From Acanthornis magna (Eukaryota > Chordata > Aves > Passeriformes > Acanthizidae): a DNA stretch of 64,000 bases. Both the position numbers and the translations under genes were made by a program. The notes below the pieces were generated by a model that did no database searches, was not told the DNA's origin, and saw nothing but the letters and a program-made list of their open reading frames with translations. Position 1 is the first letter of the stretch. Each line of letters opens with the position of its first letter. Below are positions 30,281 to 45,880 of this stretch, piece by piece. Location: positions 2,108,001 to 2,172,000 of the forward strand of contig JAWUZG010000332.1 in assembly GCA_036785705.1 (NCBI GenBank). The letters run 5' to 3'.

Positions 30281-30674
30281 ACATTTACATACAGCCTATG
30301 AGAGTCATTGCATTACCATACGACGTCATATTTTAAACCCTTAAAACTGCTTTTTGGACCCTCTGCCGAGTTGGTAGGGTCTGCTCTGACCCTTGGACCT
30401 GTCTGCAAGCAGAGGGTATGGTCTAATCAAGGAGTGGATTACCTTCAGTTGGCCATACCATTGTTTTCCTGTTATTTAGTAACTGGGGTTTGGTATCTCA
30501 AAGCTTGTCTTCATTTCGATCTCTCTTATAGTTTCCATATTCTCAGCATCTTTTGCCAGGTAATAATATTTATAAGGTTTTCCTATTTCATCCTCCCCAA
30601 CACAGAGCTCCTTTCCCAAACACCCTCTGGTGCAAAGTGACCCTCCTGTACCTTGTTTCTGTTCCCTCCTGCAG

Positions 30675-30875
30675 TTGACTGCTTGGACCCGACGTGCTCC
30701 AACCACGGCGTGTGTGTGAACGGGGAATGTCTGTGCAGCCCGGGCTGGGGAGGGGTGACCTGCGAGCTGCCCCGAGCGCAGTGCCCGGACCAGTGCAGCG
30801 GGCACGGCTCCTACGTGTCGGACACGGGGCTCTGCAGCTGCGATCCCAACTGGATGGGGCCCGACTGCTCCGTCG
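30675..30875 (+). CDS. TENM2: TENM2 exon: EGF-like repeats 4 and 5
   Basis: This 201-nt exon is phase 1 at both ends (GCAG|TT ... GTCG|GTAAGG). It reads [20 protein letters not shown] and on to [15 protein letters not shown]4 has six cysteines. EGF5 ([21 protein letters not shown]...) has five, with Tyr where the third cysteine would be, so it supplies the second unpaired cysteine for covalent cis dimerisation. The exon is noticeably GC- and CpG-rich compared with its AT-rich intron. Its last G pairs with AA of the next exon to give Glu. Confidence 0.97.
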
Positions 30876-32852
<1,977 letters not shown>

Positions 32853-35800
32853 TAGGGACCCAAGTGCTGTCAGATATTCAGCCTGACTCAAAGTGTGTTG
32901 GGAGAAACGCAGATAGGCTCTTGGAATCCTTTGAAATCAGTAACAAACTGGTTTGTAGAGGAAAAAAAAAAAAACCCAACAACAAATTCCACATTAGTAA
33001 GTGAAGATGTAACAAATAGTCCATTCTGGTATCATCTGAGCCCAGATTTTCAAACTCAGCTAAGTGTTCCTTTGTGCGAATGGGCTCTTTTTTGATTTCC
33101 TGGTCTGATGCATCAGTGCTCTCCTGCTGTTGTACATCCCATGTGAAACACAGCCCCACCAGCAGCACCCAGAGCAGGGCTCAGGTGGTGGGGAATGAAT
33201 GTTCCTGGCAGCACAGGAATGGCTCCCTGGCATTATCCTGTGCTGTGCCAGTGGCACACAGACCGTGCCAGCACGGGAGGGCCCTGAGCTGCTGTGAGCC
33301 CCTTCCCTGAGAGCCTGTGCTCACTGCAGCCTCAGCATCATCATCTCAGCTGGGCTGTGCCAGCCTGGGAAGTTCAAAAAGGTCATACTTACACAAAACA
33401 GTGGTGTTCTGTCCTCTCAATTACCATGCTTGAGAATTTACTCTGAAGAGGAATTAATTGTTCCTAAGTGAAGTTCTTTATTTTGTCTCTCCAAGCAGTC
33501 AGGCAGTCTGTTTGGATTGTTTTGAAAAGTTACTCAAAACAAAGGAGAAAACTGTTATTTTCCTTGAGCTGTAATCAAAAATGGGAAATTCTCAGGGATC
33601 ACATCCCTTCTGAGTAGTCTGAACAAATTCATCTGGAGCAAGAGTATCCCATCCACTGAGACTGTGAGATTCAGGCAAATGTGCTTTTCTCCAGAGAAGT
33701 TTTGGGGAACTGTGAGATATGCCTTAGAAGAAATCTGGTGAGTCCAAATCCAAAGTCATGTTGTTTTCATTATCTTAAAGTGGTGAATTTAACAAAGAAA
33801 AGAGTAGGTCAATTGAGATTTTCATGGCGATCAGGGACCCTAATGGAACAGTCCTATTACAAGTGAATTGTTATTTCTTTACTTAAAAGTATGGTGAGAT
33901 TCTTGCATCCCTCAAGCTGTTTTTCTTTTTCATTCCCTTCTGATTTCTCTCTGGATATACAAACCATTTCTGATACACAAGAGTTGGAAACTAAAAGTAT
34001 ACTCTTATTGGAGAGATTTTTAAAAAAGAAAATTAAAAAAAAAAAGAAAAATTGATACATATTTTCGGGGCATATCCTTTGATGTTGTGGTGCTGCATGC
34101 TTCCGCCACAGTGTGCTAATATGATTTAAATCAAAGCTTTTATGACTGAACACTTTGTGACCAGCACAGATGCAGAGTGTTTTTTTCATAATTGCTTTCA
34201 GACTTCCATCATATCAACATACCTCTGCTAGATTAACCCAGGCATTTTGTTTTCATATTAAGTTATTCCCAGATCTTTACAAAATGCCTAGTATATATTT
34301 TTTTCAGTAAATTCTGTAATAATTGCTTATTTCAAAAGTTGATGCTTTGCACAAAATTTGTTTTGCTTTATAATCTCTTAGTAATGTGCCGATGTTTAGA
34401 AGTAATTAGTGTATGTAAAGTCTTCATCACTGTGCAGACAAAAAGACGCCTTTTACCAAGATCTCAAAAGTATTCTAAAAATTGCAAGCTGAACTAGTGA
34501 ACTCTAGATTCTAATTTTCAGAGCTTTGAACTAGATGTCTCCCCTATTATTGATGTATATAATCAATTATTTCCAGAGGAAGGGTGATAGTTCTGAAGTG
34601 ATTAAAATATGCATAAGCTTTCTTTGTTTGGTACATATTAGAAAGATTTCCTAGAAGCTTTATGTGGTCCTGCCTGTGGCAAAGATGAAACTAGTGCAAA
34701 AAATTCTGATATTCCCTTCTAGTTACCGTGGATCAAATTTGTGCAGTCAGGAGTTGTCTGTTGCATGCAGACAGATATTCTTGTGACAGGCCTGTGTTAG
34801 TCAGAATTTTCACGTGGTCATCCCCTGAGGCCATTTACAAAAGCACAAAACGTGGTGCCAGGAATGGGATTCAGTTCAGAGGGACAACTCAGCGTGACCC
34901 CACTGGTTCGTGCTGCATGGGGCTGAAACACAGAGTTCAAAGGATAAGGATGGTCAAAGTCTTTTCTGTCAGTATTGGTAAGGAAAATGCTGGAAGTTAC
35001 CCCTGGAAAATTTGTGCTTAGAGTGAATTGATACTTTGTTCAAGGACGAGTTGCTCAAGATGTTTTAAACGTTAGTGTGGAGAACTAAAGCGCACTCAGA
35101 TTTTGCAGAAACTCATAATTTAGGGTACTATCTTTATGGTTTCATTTTCAGCTGAAAGCTTGACACACTATTTAATGTCAAAATTAATGTGGAATGTCCA
35201 CCTAAAGAGATGCCACAATTTAGTCCTTTTTGGAAGGTACCTGACAAACTGCACTGTCCTAAGGCAGAAAATGCAAATCCTGTAGGAGAGGTTGTTTACT
35301 CTGAATTTCCATTTTTGCTACACCTAGTATGAAATGAAGTCAGCAGCAAAACTTGCTTTGATTCCAGTGACTTTAGGCCAAATCCACTTAGAGCAAATTG
35401 ATCTAATTTGTGAGGAAGAAAAGGAGATTTCTATATACAAACCATTTACTTTTGTTTGCGTTTCTTTACCAGTTTCATGTGCTATATTTACATGGCAGTG
35501 GAAAAGAAATCATCATAGCAACTTGCAGGTATCCAAGTTCATTCAGGATATTTTACTCTATTTCATATCAAATTAGGCTTTAATAGATGCTTGACAGAAT
35601 GCACACTCTTTGTCATTTCATTGTGGAGTATCTAAGCTCAAAAATTTCAATAGAAGTGCATTTTTTCTCTCTGAATTACCTGGTTTAAGGAAAGCACTGA
35701 GAAAATCCTCCCAGAACAGCAGTGTGAGCTCAGCGTTAGCACAGTGTTTGTGCAAAGCAGCTTTTGCCTGTGTGCAAAAGAATTATGTTTGAGAATCAAT

Positions 35801-36899
35801 GCAAATAAAAATGTATGAGTGTTCCAAGTTACACAGATTTTGATAAATCTATATCCAAATAATATAAAAGTGAAAGGAGGGGGTGTCTGCTCTTGCTCAG
35901 ATGCTGTTCTTAGCAGAGCAGAACTTCACTTCACTTTGCTGCTTCAGGTAAGAAAAGAAATTGCTTACTGGAGTGGTGATAAAGAAAATTAATCTTTTCC
36001 CAGTGCAAAAATAGACCTGTCAGGATATGTTTATTAAGTGATTACTATTCATTGATTGCAATTATGGAGGAAGTTATAACTAAATAATAGAGGGTAATCT
36101 AGATGAGGAAAAAAATATTGGAAAACTAATAACAAAGTGAAAGAAAGCTATAGAAGTTGTTAATCTTGAACCCATTTCATGACAGAAATTTAAGATGGAG
36201 GATTTATCTTTTCTGTGAATCATCTGAATGTTGTTAAAGCATGCTGTTATAAAACAGATCTGTTACTTTCACTGAAAATAATATCTGGATGTTTAAAACT
36301 GTTGTTTTTAAATGCTTGCAGAGGATGTTCTGCATATAAACTGTCAAGACAGTATTCCAAGGACTGTGATATATATGGAGATCTTATGAAACAGTCGGAA
36401 ATACCATTTAAACAGTGCAATTCCATCTGTAATTCATATCCCTGCTGCATGGACTGTCATTAAGTTATTGGTAAAAATCTCACTGTGAGACCAGTGAAAC
36501 CAGGATTTAATCCTAAATATTTGCAAGTAAAATTTAAATGTCTGCAAATGGATCTTTTAAGGTGAGCTCTCCTCAGAAGGTGATATATGAGGATTTCTTT
36601 GTGGCTGCCTGTCATATTCTCATGCCTTGCTGTCCTACACGAGATGTAGGTTAAGCACTCCTTTCAGACAAAAAGTGGGAAAACATTGTGCTCAAGGCTG
36701 TTTGGTGATATGGATACTCTGCTTCAGATTTTCATCCAGACAGTTCTTATACTTTATGTTCTTTTTTTTGTTTGTTTTTCAATGCAAATGAGCTATACCC
36801 CTGGTACAGACATTGAAGTTGAACCTCCTCCTGCCTGCCTGGCAGAGCACAAACAGGTGATGTCTCCATCTCTGCAGGCTCGGCTTGGGTTCATTTAGC

Positions 36900-36960
36900 T
36901 TGGAAATGACCTTTAAGATCATCGAGTCCAGCCATAAACCTCACACTGTTCCTGGCCTGG
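36900..36960 (-). mobile_element. CR1-like fragment (antisense)
   Basis: TGACCTTTAAGATCATCGAG followed by TCCAGCCATAAACC matches the antisense wording of avian CR1 3' ends as I remember it. The right border is not clear. It is a degraded, non-coding piece. Confidence 0.55.
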
Positions 36961-39900
36961 GACTGTTTTCTGAATTTTAGCTCCAGAGGAGGTATCAGCC
37001 ACTTTCTTTCTACCACTGAGACCTTGGCCCCTGTACTAAAACTGTCAAAAATGTCGGACAAGTTCCTTAGTAAATAAATCTGTATTACCTCTGTATCTTA
37101 TCTTCAATGTTTTCAGAGCCTTGAATAATGGAGAAAGATTGAAAAAAGCTAGGATTCCGTTACCTACATGGTGGAAAATAACCTAATATTTTCAGATGCA
37201 TAAAAATGTGCATGAGAAAGAAAGGACTCTGTGTAGTACAAGGTATTTGCATTAGGTTTGAGGAAAATGCATGTTACTGGTAAGTAGGTTGTCCAAGCAA
37301 GTTGTGACTTCCTCATCAATGCAGTTTTTAGCGACCTTTTAGACAGACCTCTGTCAGGAATAACAGAGGTAATTCTTCCTGCCCTGGGGCAGCAGGCTCA
37401 CCAGGAAATCATTGAACTCCATGAGGTCTCTTTTCGTATCCTCTTAAATGAGCTTAAAAGGCAGCATTCCTTCTAAGGACTTTATTTTCTAATGGCCTAC
37501 CTTAAAAGTTGTACTGTCATTCCCTTTAAGACTCTAATGCCACACTTGGAAGTAGAATTGATAATTTATCCAACCAAGGAGACTAATCTATGTGTTCTGT
37601 ATTTGCAGAACAATCAGTTGTCAATGTGGATATTGAGCCACTCTGAAACATCCAAACAAGTTTATAGATAAATACTTTTAATACTCTCCCTTTAAAGCAC
37701 CGAGACTCACCCAGGTGAACGCTATGTGGACCATATTCCACCTCTGGTTTGAATAAAAAATTATTTACTAAAAAACCTTTCTCCCCAAGTGCTTTGGAAT
37801 GGCCCTTCCAGCTTTTAGACATGTTTATATTTTCTATCAACTGGATGGAATATCACAAGTAAAGGGTAAAGATTTAGTTCTTTACCTTATCATGAACTCA
37901 ATAATCAATAGAAACATTAATAACGCAGCATTGTGTTATCTTTGGATATAGCAAGGTATTTCTGTCCCATGATAATGTTCTTTGTGTCAAAGATTTTTTT
38001 TCTTCTACTACTGATTTCTCTTGTTGTAATTACAACGGTAATGATTCAAAGATGAGGCAATTTTCAGGAGAGATGGAAAGTGTGTGGGAGGAGGCAGTGG
38101 AAAACCATCGTATCTGACAAAGAGCAATTTAGAAGGAGCTAGATATATTAGACTTCTCCAATGCATTTCTAACTTAAAATTAATCTGTAACAGTTTATAA
38201 CCTATCAAGGCATAAAAAAACCTCTAACAATGATGACAGGAATTTAGATTGCATGCTCTGAGGAGGGAGGAACACTTTTTTCATTTTACTTGAAAAATGC
38301 ATAGAATATGTGGGTCATGACCACTTTTCATTACTGCTGATATAGAAATATGTTGGTAATATATATATCATGACATGGCCAAAAATCGAGATGTTGGCTG
38401 TTTCTCGATGTGCAGATTCCAGTTCATCGCCTGCATCACTGTTTTTACACCTGGAGCAGGTTTCCTGCAATGCAACCTTTTAGGTCTGTGGTGCCAAACT
38501 TTCATTGGAGTTTTGGGGCTGTTCCCCCTTCCAGCAAAGCAAAAGAGCAGCAGGTACCTCATGAGGCAGCCTGAGACATCCTCAGTGATTTCTGTCACTC
38601 ACTGCACATCATTCCCATTCTCACTTCTGTCATTCAAACACAGAGAGACTCAAAAGGCAGAAATTTTCCTTACAGGGTGGAATTTTGGTCATGTTACATT
38701 TTATAACCAAAGCCAAGGAAATGTTCTCGTCACTTAGATAAATGGTCATCTAGCCCAGCATCTCTGTGCTTCAGTAAAGGTGCAAGTTCTTGGGAAATAA
38801 ATCTGTCAGGTAAATAAATTTCTTCCTGGAAAGCTAATGCTTTTATCTATCCCAGATGCATTTGCTATTGAGGTGCTTTGTTGCTTGTCTCATCTTTGTC
38901 ATCTTTATTTCACCTCCAAATCTTCTGAATAAAATCTTTTGGCTGTAGAGTCCCCTGATTCTATACTGTGTAGATAGCCCTTTCTTGGGGATTTCTGGTT
39001 CTGGTTTGTAACTTTGCAAATTCCCATGCCAAAAATGGAAATATACTGGCTACTTTTGTGGATCAGGGATGAGTAAAGTTTCTAAACAATTTCTGTAGCA
39101 CTAAGGAATCCAGAACTACAATAGGCATCCACTTAATTTTATCATAGCCTAGCAAGGTAGCTGATTACGAATACTTGGAAGGAAATAGTCTGTGTAGAGA
39201 TTTATGTATGGTGAGAGTGGTTTGACTTTCAAGGAGTTTAGAAACAGAATTCCTTTTCATTTGCAGAATTTACACGGGGCAGCTGGGGATCTTTTCTGGC
39301 TGAAAGGCAAGCTTATTCATGAGGGAGAACTTTCCTGTTTGCATTCTTTGCTGAGGGCTTCCTGTCAATGATTGAAACATGTCACAGCTCAGTGTCAGAA
39401 CACTTGAGTGGCTTTTTTCTTTCTCTTTTTACAGGATATTTGCAGAACATGACCTTATTTCTAGCAAAAAAAATTTAATGAGTATGTTTTCAGCAAAACT
39501 TCCTGTATTTTGTCTAGTACTTCAAAGGTGTACCCAGAAGACACTGGTGAATAGTTTCCCAAACTAAAACCACATTTCTTTTCTCTCCTTTTGGAGGGGC
39601 TTTTACATGAGTTATATTGATTTTCTGGCCAATTCTTGAACTCTTAAAAGACCACAAAAAGGGAGGGAGGGCAATCAATCAGGGAGCCGATCTAACTTAG
39701 GAAAGGGCAGAGCCGATTATGCTGTTCATAGCAGAATTCCCAGAGTCAGACAATCTTCTCTTCTCCTGCAGATAATATTTTCTGTATTATTTTGTACCCT
39801 GTGGTGTCAAGCAGAGCTCCAGCAAGTGAGTGAATTACCCGGTGTTGCTGGAAACAAAACAACAAAGATGAGGGAGTGCCTGTGAGAGGTCAGTGACATG

Positions 39901-42900
39901 GATTGTATAGAGATAGAAAGGCAGTACCGGATCTGGAGAAATAGATATGTTTATACATATCTGTCATATTTATACTTACTGAGAAAGAAATGCAAAAGAG
40001 AACAATACCTGCCCATCCTTTGGAGACCTGCTGGTAGTGTTTCTGTTAAAGATACCTTTTTGTTGATCACTTGCATTCTTGCTTATGCATTCTCAAAGTA
40101 TAATTCATGCGTCTTCAGTATCAGTTCCACATAACCTTTCATGCTTGAAGATGCAAATAGAGCCAAATGTTTTGCCTGATTGCTGCAAACTCTGTGGAAT
40201 AATATTTCAGATGCAAAGCTTTGCAAAGGTGGGGGGGTTTTTTCAGCTTCTTGCCAATTTAGTATCAAATTAACAGTAGGATGCAGTGGAAGTTAGAGAC
40301 TTGTCTTCCTAAGATATTTGATGCTTTTGAAATTCTCTACTCAATATTTTCTTAGTTTAATGTTGTATTAAAAATATTAATGTCAGAAATAAAAAGGAAA
40401 AAATGGTCTCTGTAGCACCTCTGAAATGTCAGTTCAGGATTTTGCTGTGTGATCTATTTAGGGCTTTGGGGAAAAATGAAACTATTGAAAGCCTTCTCTT
40501 TAAGCTGTCAGTTCTCTCTCGTGCAGTAACTACTCACTGAGGATGAATACACACTGATGCTGAATATTGATACATCCTTCTTTCACTAAAAGCCCTTACT
40601 TAGACAGTTTTTTAAAATATCTTAAGGAATGGATATGGGGACTTGTTCAGAGTACAAGTTATGAGGTATCATGAGCCATTCTTATTGAAGAAAGTTTTTG
40701 CAAAATTTATGTTATCCAGCTCTTTTCTCTTGTTGCTTCTTTCTTTCCATCCCTGTTCTGACCTGCTTATGAAATGCTCAGTAGGCTAAAGACATTTCTG
40801 GAGATTATTCCTGCATGCAGCCTCAGCCTATTTCATTTTACATTATCATTTTTCTATACATATTAAAAGAAGCAAAGTTTGCTGTCCAACAGAAATCATC
40901 ATATAACATAATATACCTCATTTGCCCAAAGAAATTATAAACATCATTTGGGTTACTGAAATGTAAGGGCCAAATACAAATTTGAGTTATTCGGAAAGGC
41001 ATTTGAATATAATGTTGTAGTCCATGTTCATCTCTTTATGTTGAAAGTGAAAATAATTGGAATAATATTGAGGTCACTATTACCTGATTTACAGCTGCCA
41101 AGAAACTGTGACCAACTGCATAGATTTCTACAATTTCCAGCACATTCTACTGTCATGTTTTCAGTGATGTAGTATTGATTGACATGTAACTGTCCATCTC
41201 AGTCTGTCAGTTGTCTCCAAAACACATCTGTGCTGGGATAGATGGAGACAAAGCAGCGCTGGTGTCTCATTAATCCAGCAGCAGTTCACAGTCACACTGC
41301 TGAAAGCCAAAGGAAAAGCAGGACATGATGTATTAAGGTTACTCTGTTTGTCGTCATTCCCTCTTCATTCACTAACGGGATTAGAGCAGAAAGGATTCAT
41401 GGTCCAGCTGTTCTCAGAGGATTTTCAAATCTGAGAGCTGATCCTGAGCACTGCAGGCTGCACACTTAAATATTTCACTCAAAAAAAGTGCCTCTCTTAA
41501 ACAGTTAAGCAGTTTTCATGGAGAAGGACCAAGTTTGCTTTCACAAAGGCTTTGGTGTGACACAGATCATAACGTTATCCTTAATGAAAATTTTGGCAGA
41601 GGAGACGTGGCTGTCTGCTTATCCATGTCAAGCTTCTCTCCCTCTCGCTCTGCTACACTTAAAAGATATTTTTACTCCTGCCTTACTGTAATGGGCCAAT
41701 TGTGTGGCCCAGGAGTGGTGTCTGACATCTGGGATTTTCTTTTCTCGTGGTGGCCCCCTGGCTTTTGGGAGCCGTGCAGTGAATCCCAGATGTTGAAGTG
41801 CAAAACAATCTCTGGGTTCTCCCAAACTCGGTTTCGACACAGCCCCCAGGTCCTGCCCACCTCTGATCCACAGTGCCTGTTCAAAGGCCGTGTGCATCCT
41901 GCATTCTGGAACGAGGGAGCCATCATTTTGACAACCAACCATATAAGTTTATTGCCCACTGTATTTTTAATTCCTAACTCCAAATTTTTAATTTGCAGTT
42001 TTTAACAGTCCGGTGCAAAGCAGGTTGATCAAACTCAGCATCAATAGACTGTGACCTGCTTTTAAAATGCTGTAAAAAAAGATACCATCAAAATAGCTGC
42101 TAGAAAAGGATTAGGTATTTATTTTTTAAATGTTCTGGCTTGATTAGGGTAGATTGAATTACATGAGCTAATAGTTAATTGTTCATATATTTGAAAAGTA
42201 TAAACATTTCTAACTACTAGTGTATTTTTACATTAACTGGTATAAAGACGTATTTCTTCTCTGATGAATTATAAAATTTCAGATGAGTTTTTTTTTAGAT
42301 AGATGCTGGAATACTAAAGTTATTCAAGGGTCTGAAAAATTAATAAGATTTTTAATTCATCTGGACCACATATGTTTTAGTTTGCCTTCAAATAGTTCTT
42401 CTTAGTGTTGAACTGCTGAGCTGAGGAACCACAGTGCATCAAGATGCAGTCCCTGTTCTGAAGAGAATTAGTAGGGATAATAACTTTGGTATCAAAGAAG
42501 TAAATATAATGGTGTAATTGTGATTAAAACCATTCTTTTTAATTAAAAACTAGATCAGTTTGCAGTAAAAAATACTACTACATTGCTAGGTTGTGATTTT
42601 AGGGTAGAAGCAATACTAAGAGGACAATTATCCAAAAGTACAAATTAACAAAGAAAAAAGAGAAAAAAATCAGTTTAGGAATAGCATTTTTTGCCTAGAT
42701 CATGGTGGTTTATTGATTTTAAGAGTGGTTCTGCTTCAGATACTGTGATTTACCAATTGTTAGGAATCAAAAGGAATTGCTGACTTTCTTGTGGACCGAG
42801 TTCTTCAAGAATAGCATTGAAGCTATTTCTGTAAATTCAGCATGTGCAAACATAAACCCCTAAATGTCCCAGAAGATGCCGATTCCCCTAAAAACAGAGA

Positions 42901-43331
42901 CATGTTAGTACAGATGAGAGAACTGACTTTTTGTTTTAACCACTGGGAATTCCAGAGAGCAGAGCTCAGTCCCTAATGTAGCATGTTGCCATCCACTTTT
43001 CAGCACAGTTTAAATATAAACTGATCTGACTGCTTTCCATCTCATAAAGCAAAGCAAAATGTGTGTATCCTGGGTGCAGATCACTTATCTCTCAAACTAA
43101 CAGAAGAATTAGCATTATAGCATTCAGTCTCACAATGGAAGATAGTGTGCTCAGAATTAAGTGGTTCTATAAAAAGAAAGGTGTTTCTCTTCCCCTTCCA
43201 ATCTTATTTTTAAATTGCAGAATCCCGTGCATTTGAGCCATAAAGGTAAGCAAGAAACCATGGCTCATTATTTACTGTTGAAAAATGAAAGCACAATATG
43301 AATTTGTTAAAATGTTTGCAGATTCTGATTA

Positions 43332-43335
<4 letters not shown>

Positions 43336-43376
<41 letters not shown>
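43336..43376. repeat. 41-base uninterrupted T run
   Basis: A pure T tract follows GATTAATCC and ends at AGAG. It may mark a retroposed poly(A) tail on the minus strand or simple slippage. Its length in the assembly may not be exact. Confidence 0.9.
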
Positions 43377-43379
<3 letters not shown>

Positions 43380-44168
43380 GAGTAGCTTGATAACAGTACT
43401 GGAAAAGCAGTAGCAATGTACCTTTCTTGTTTCAGAAAAGAAATTGAAACAATATTTTAGATTTAAGACAGAAAATCGCTGCATCGGAGTTTGTTAGGAT
43501 TCTGAAATGAAGGTTAGTGTTGCTCTCATGTGGCATTGCTAGTAGATAGCTGAATCAGGGTGGGGAGAGAATAGTGACCCAGATTTTTAGATACAATTTA
43601 TCTTTTTGTTGGCTTCTTTGGAAACTAGGGGTAAAACTGCTTTTTTGTTACTGCCTCCCTTGGATCATTATTAATTGATTCTTCATCATGAAACCAGTCC
43701 ATATATATCTTCATTGTGTCCTTTGAATGTTTGAAACCTTTTTTTTTTTTTTTGGGCAAAATAAGTCAGCACTATGGATTTAGAATGGAGAAAGCCTTTC
43801 ATATTTAGAGAAGAGGGGATCAGAGCCAAGGTCACCCTGTCTGTGAAACCCAAACAGAGCACACCCAGACCGTGCTGTTCTTGCATAGAAGGCAGAAGGG
43901 GAAATGAAAAAAATCTACACAGATGTCAAAGCATTACCTTGCTGTTTCAGTTTTCCTTAATTCAGGTCCAGAGGGGCCTGTAGATCTTAGAAGCTTTATG
44001 ATTTTTCATTGGAATCTTTTGTTATATATTCCATAACAATTTTGATTGCTCATATGCTGAGTAAAGAAGTGAGTCAAAATCCCTCAGACCCACCCTTAAT
44101 TACAAGCAGTAGATCATTTACTTAATCAAAAGGGTGAATTAGCTATGAATTGTCACTCAGAAGACTTT

Positions 44169-44208
44169 TTGGATACACCTAAAATTGTTTGGATACTCCT
44201 AAAATTGT
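44169..44208 (+). repeat. 20-bp tandem duplication
   Basis: TTGGATACACCTAAAATTGT is followed directly by TTGGATACTCCTAAAATTGT, one base different. Confidence 0.9.
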
Positions 44209-45775
44209 TGATATTTCCCTACCACGTAAAAGTTTTCTAAAATAAAATTAAGGCAGTGCTGATTACAATCTAATTATATCTCCATTCCTTTTAATCTTTC
44301 AATCTTCCATACACAAAGAATTTGCTAAGTAAAATGTGTCATCTTTGACCAGTATTTGTGTTTCTAGTTACCATGAAATTCCTAAGATCCTCATTAGCTG
44401 ATTTAAAAGCATTACTGCATGGGAAGTTTAAAGTATGAGATGCTTTGTAAAGGGAAATATTTATTCAGCAGAACTGGGGGAATTTAACATGTGTGCCTTC
44501 CATTAAAGACTGCATCTATTTATTCAACTTTTATAGTTACAGTTTCCTCTAGCCTATTATGGATTTTTGTCAGAATTTCTGATAAAACATTGCAGTTATA
44601 AAAATTCTTAGCAAGTTGTATATAATTTATCCAATTTCTTAAGGTGAGCATTCCTATTGATATTAAATAGGAGCTTTCATAAAATTATTTGTGGAACATG
44701 TCTCCAGATCCTAATAATTTAGTTTGTTTTCTGTATTTTAATGCTTGAGATAAAGCTGTTATGAAACATGAGGAGAGATGCCACTCAAAAGTGAACAAAT
44801 GACAGTGAAGTGAAAAGGAAAATGCCAGTTGTCTTCAGTATTGCTTCTGATTTTTTTTGTCCTGTGACTAAAGATTATAGGTTTATTAAAGATGAACTTT
44901 CACAGGCAGGGCTACTGCTACTGATCCCTTACTTGAATTAGGTAACTTCAGTGCAGCCTAGGAAATAATTGCAATTAGTGAGTTGTTTCGCTCAGAGTGA
45001 GAAGCAGGAGTTCATGCTGGAGAGCGCACAGAAAAGTCTTGTGTTGACAGATTTGTACCTTGAGGAGCGAGGCTGTGTCACTGAACTGCCGCAGAGTTTT
45101 TCCAGTGAGTGACACCCAGCTAAAAAGGATTTTTGCAGAAACTTCCCGAGTGCTCACAGCAGTTAGCAGAGTGAATTGGATATGCACTGTGCCTGATTAA
45201 GCAGATTCCCACGTGTGTTTACCCTGAAAGCCAGGGCTGTCCCCAAGTTCGCTTTGCTTGGTTATGGTCCCTGAGATGTTACAGGGTCAGACTGCACCCA
45301 ACCTGAGGAAGCATTCTGCTGGAGCCAGGTGTTCTCCCAGGGCACACAGGGTGGAACTGGCTGCAAATCCTCTGCAGCTCCAGGCGGGCAGGATTGTCTG
45401 GGCGTTCCCAGCTGGAGAATGGTTGTTGGGCAGTGGGAAAAGGCTGCGCACTGCTCAGGTTCACAGCTGTGAACAAGCGGTGGTTAGCTAAAGGAAAGCC
45501 TCATTTATGTGTTTCTGATGTGTTCCTTGGAATGTGGTGCCAGTTCAGCTCTGTGTGAGCCATAAACAGTGACAGCACACCCCACTGAAATGATGGGAAA
45601 CAGGCAGAGCGTGGTCACCTCAATTCTGATTTTCTTTGTCCACGGAGGGTCAGGAATGCTGGCCTTCAGGGCAAGCTCATGTTCTGGTACCTTTCCCTGG
45701 AATTTTTCTAAGTAATAATCTGGATGGAAACGAGAAAAGAAATTTTTTTTTACATCTGTTTGTTCTGTTCAGAGA

Positions 45776-45880
45776 TACTATGCATTACTTCAGCATTATG
45801 AAGCATGCATTACTTCTGTGCATTACTTCTACTATGCATTACTTCAGCATTATTACTTCATACTATGATACTTCAGCATT
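45776..45880 (+). repeat. Irregular tandem repeat of TGCATTACTTC / CAGCATTA
   Basis: The motif GCATTACTTC occurs four times in the first 70 bases (for example 45782, 45807, 45820, 45836), followed by degenerate copies to 45880. It is a short local expansion with no coding value. Confidence 0.75.

Larger units (their letters stand above)
24751..30674 (+). other. TENM2: TENM2 intron, EGF3 to EGF4
   Basis: 5,924 bases from a GTAGGA donor to a CCTCCTGCAG acceptor. It contains a possible conserved block at 27590-27860, a T run near 27153, an (AG)n run at about 30149-30163 and a probable antisense LTR at 29980-30280. The LTR lies within 400 bases of the next exon. No additional exon is supported. 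Confidence 0.85.

Noticed and set aside
34728..35021. Open frame of 97 codons with a GTGGTGCCAGGAATGGG stretch reminiscent of a retroviral primer-binding site.
   Set aside because: The resemblance is weak, no LTR ends just upstream, and no retroviral domain can be read.
41535..42005. Open frame of 156 codons inside the EGF7-EGF8 intron.
   Set aside because: No domain or signal recognised, overlapping open frames exist on the other strand, and no splice context links it to TENM2.
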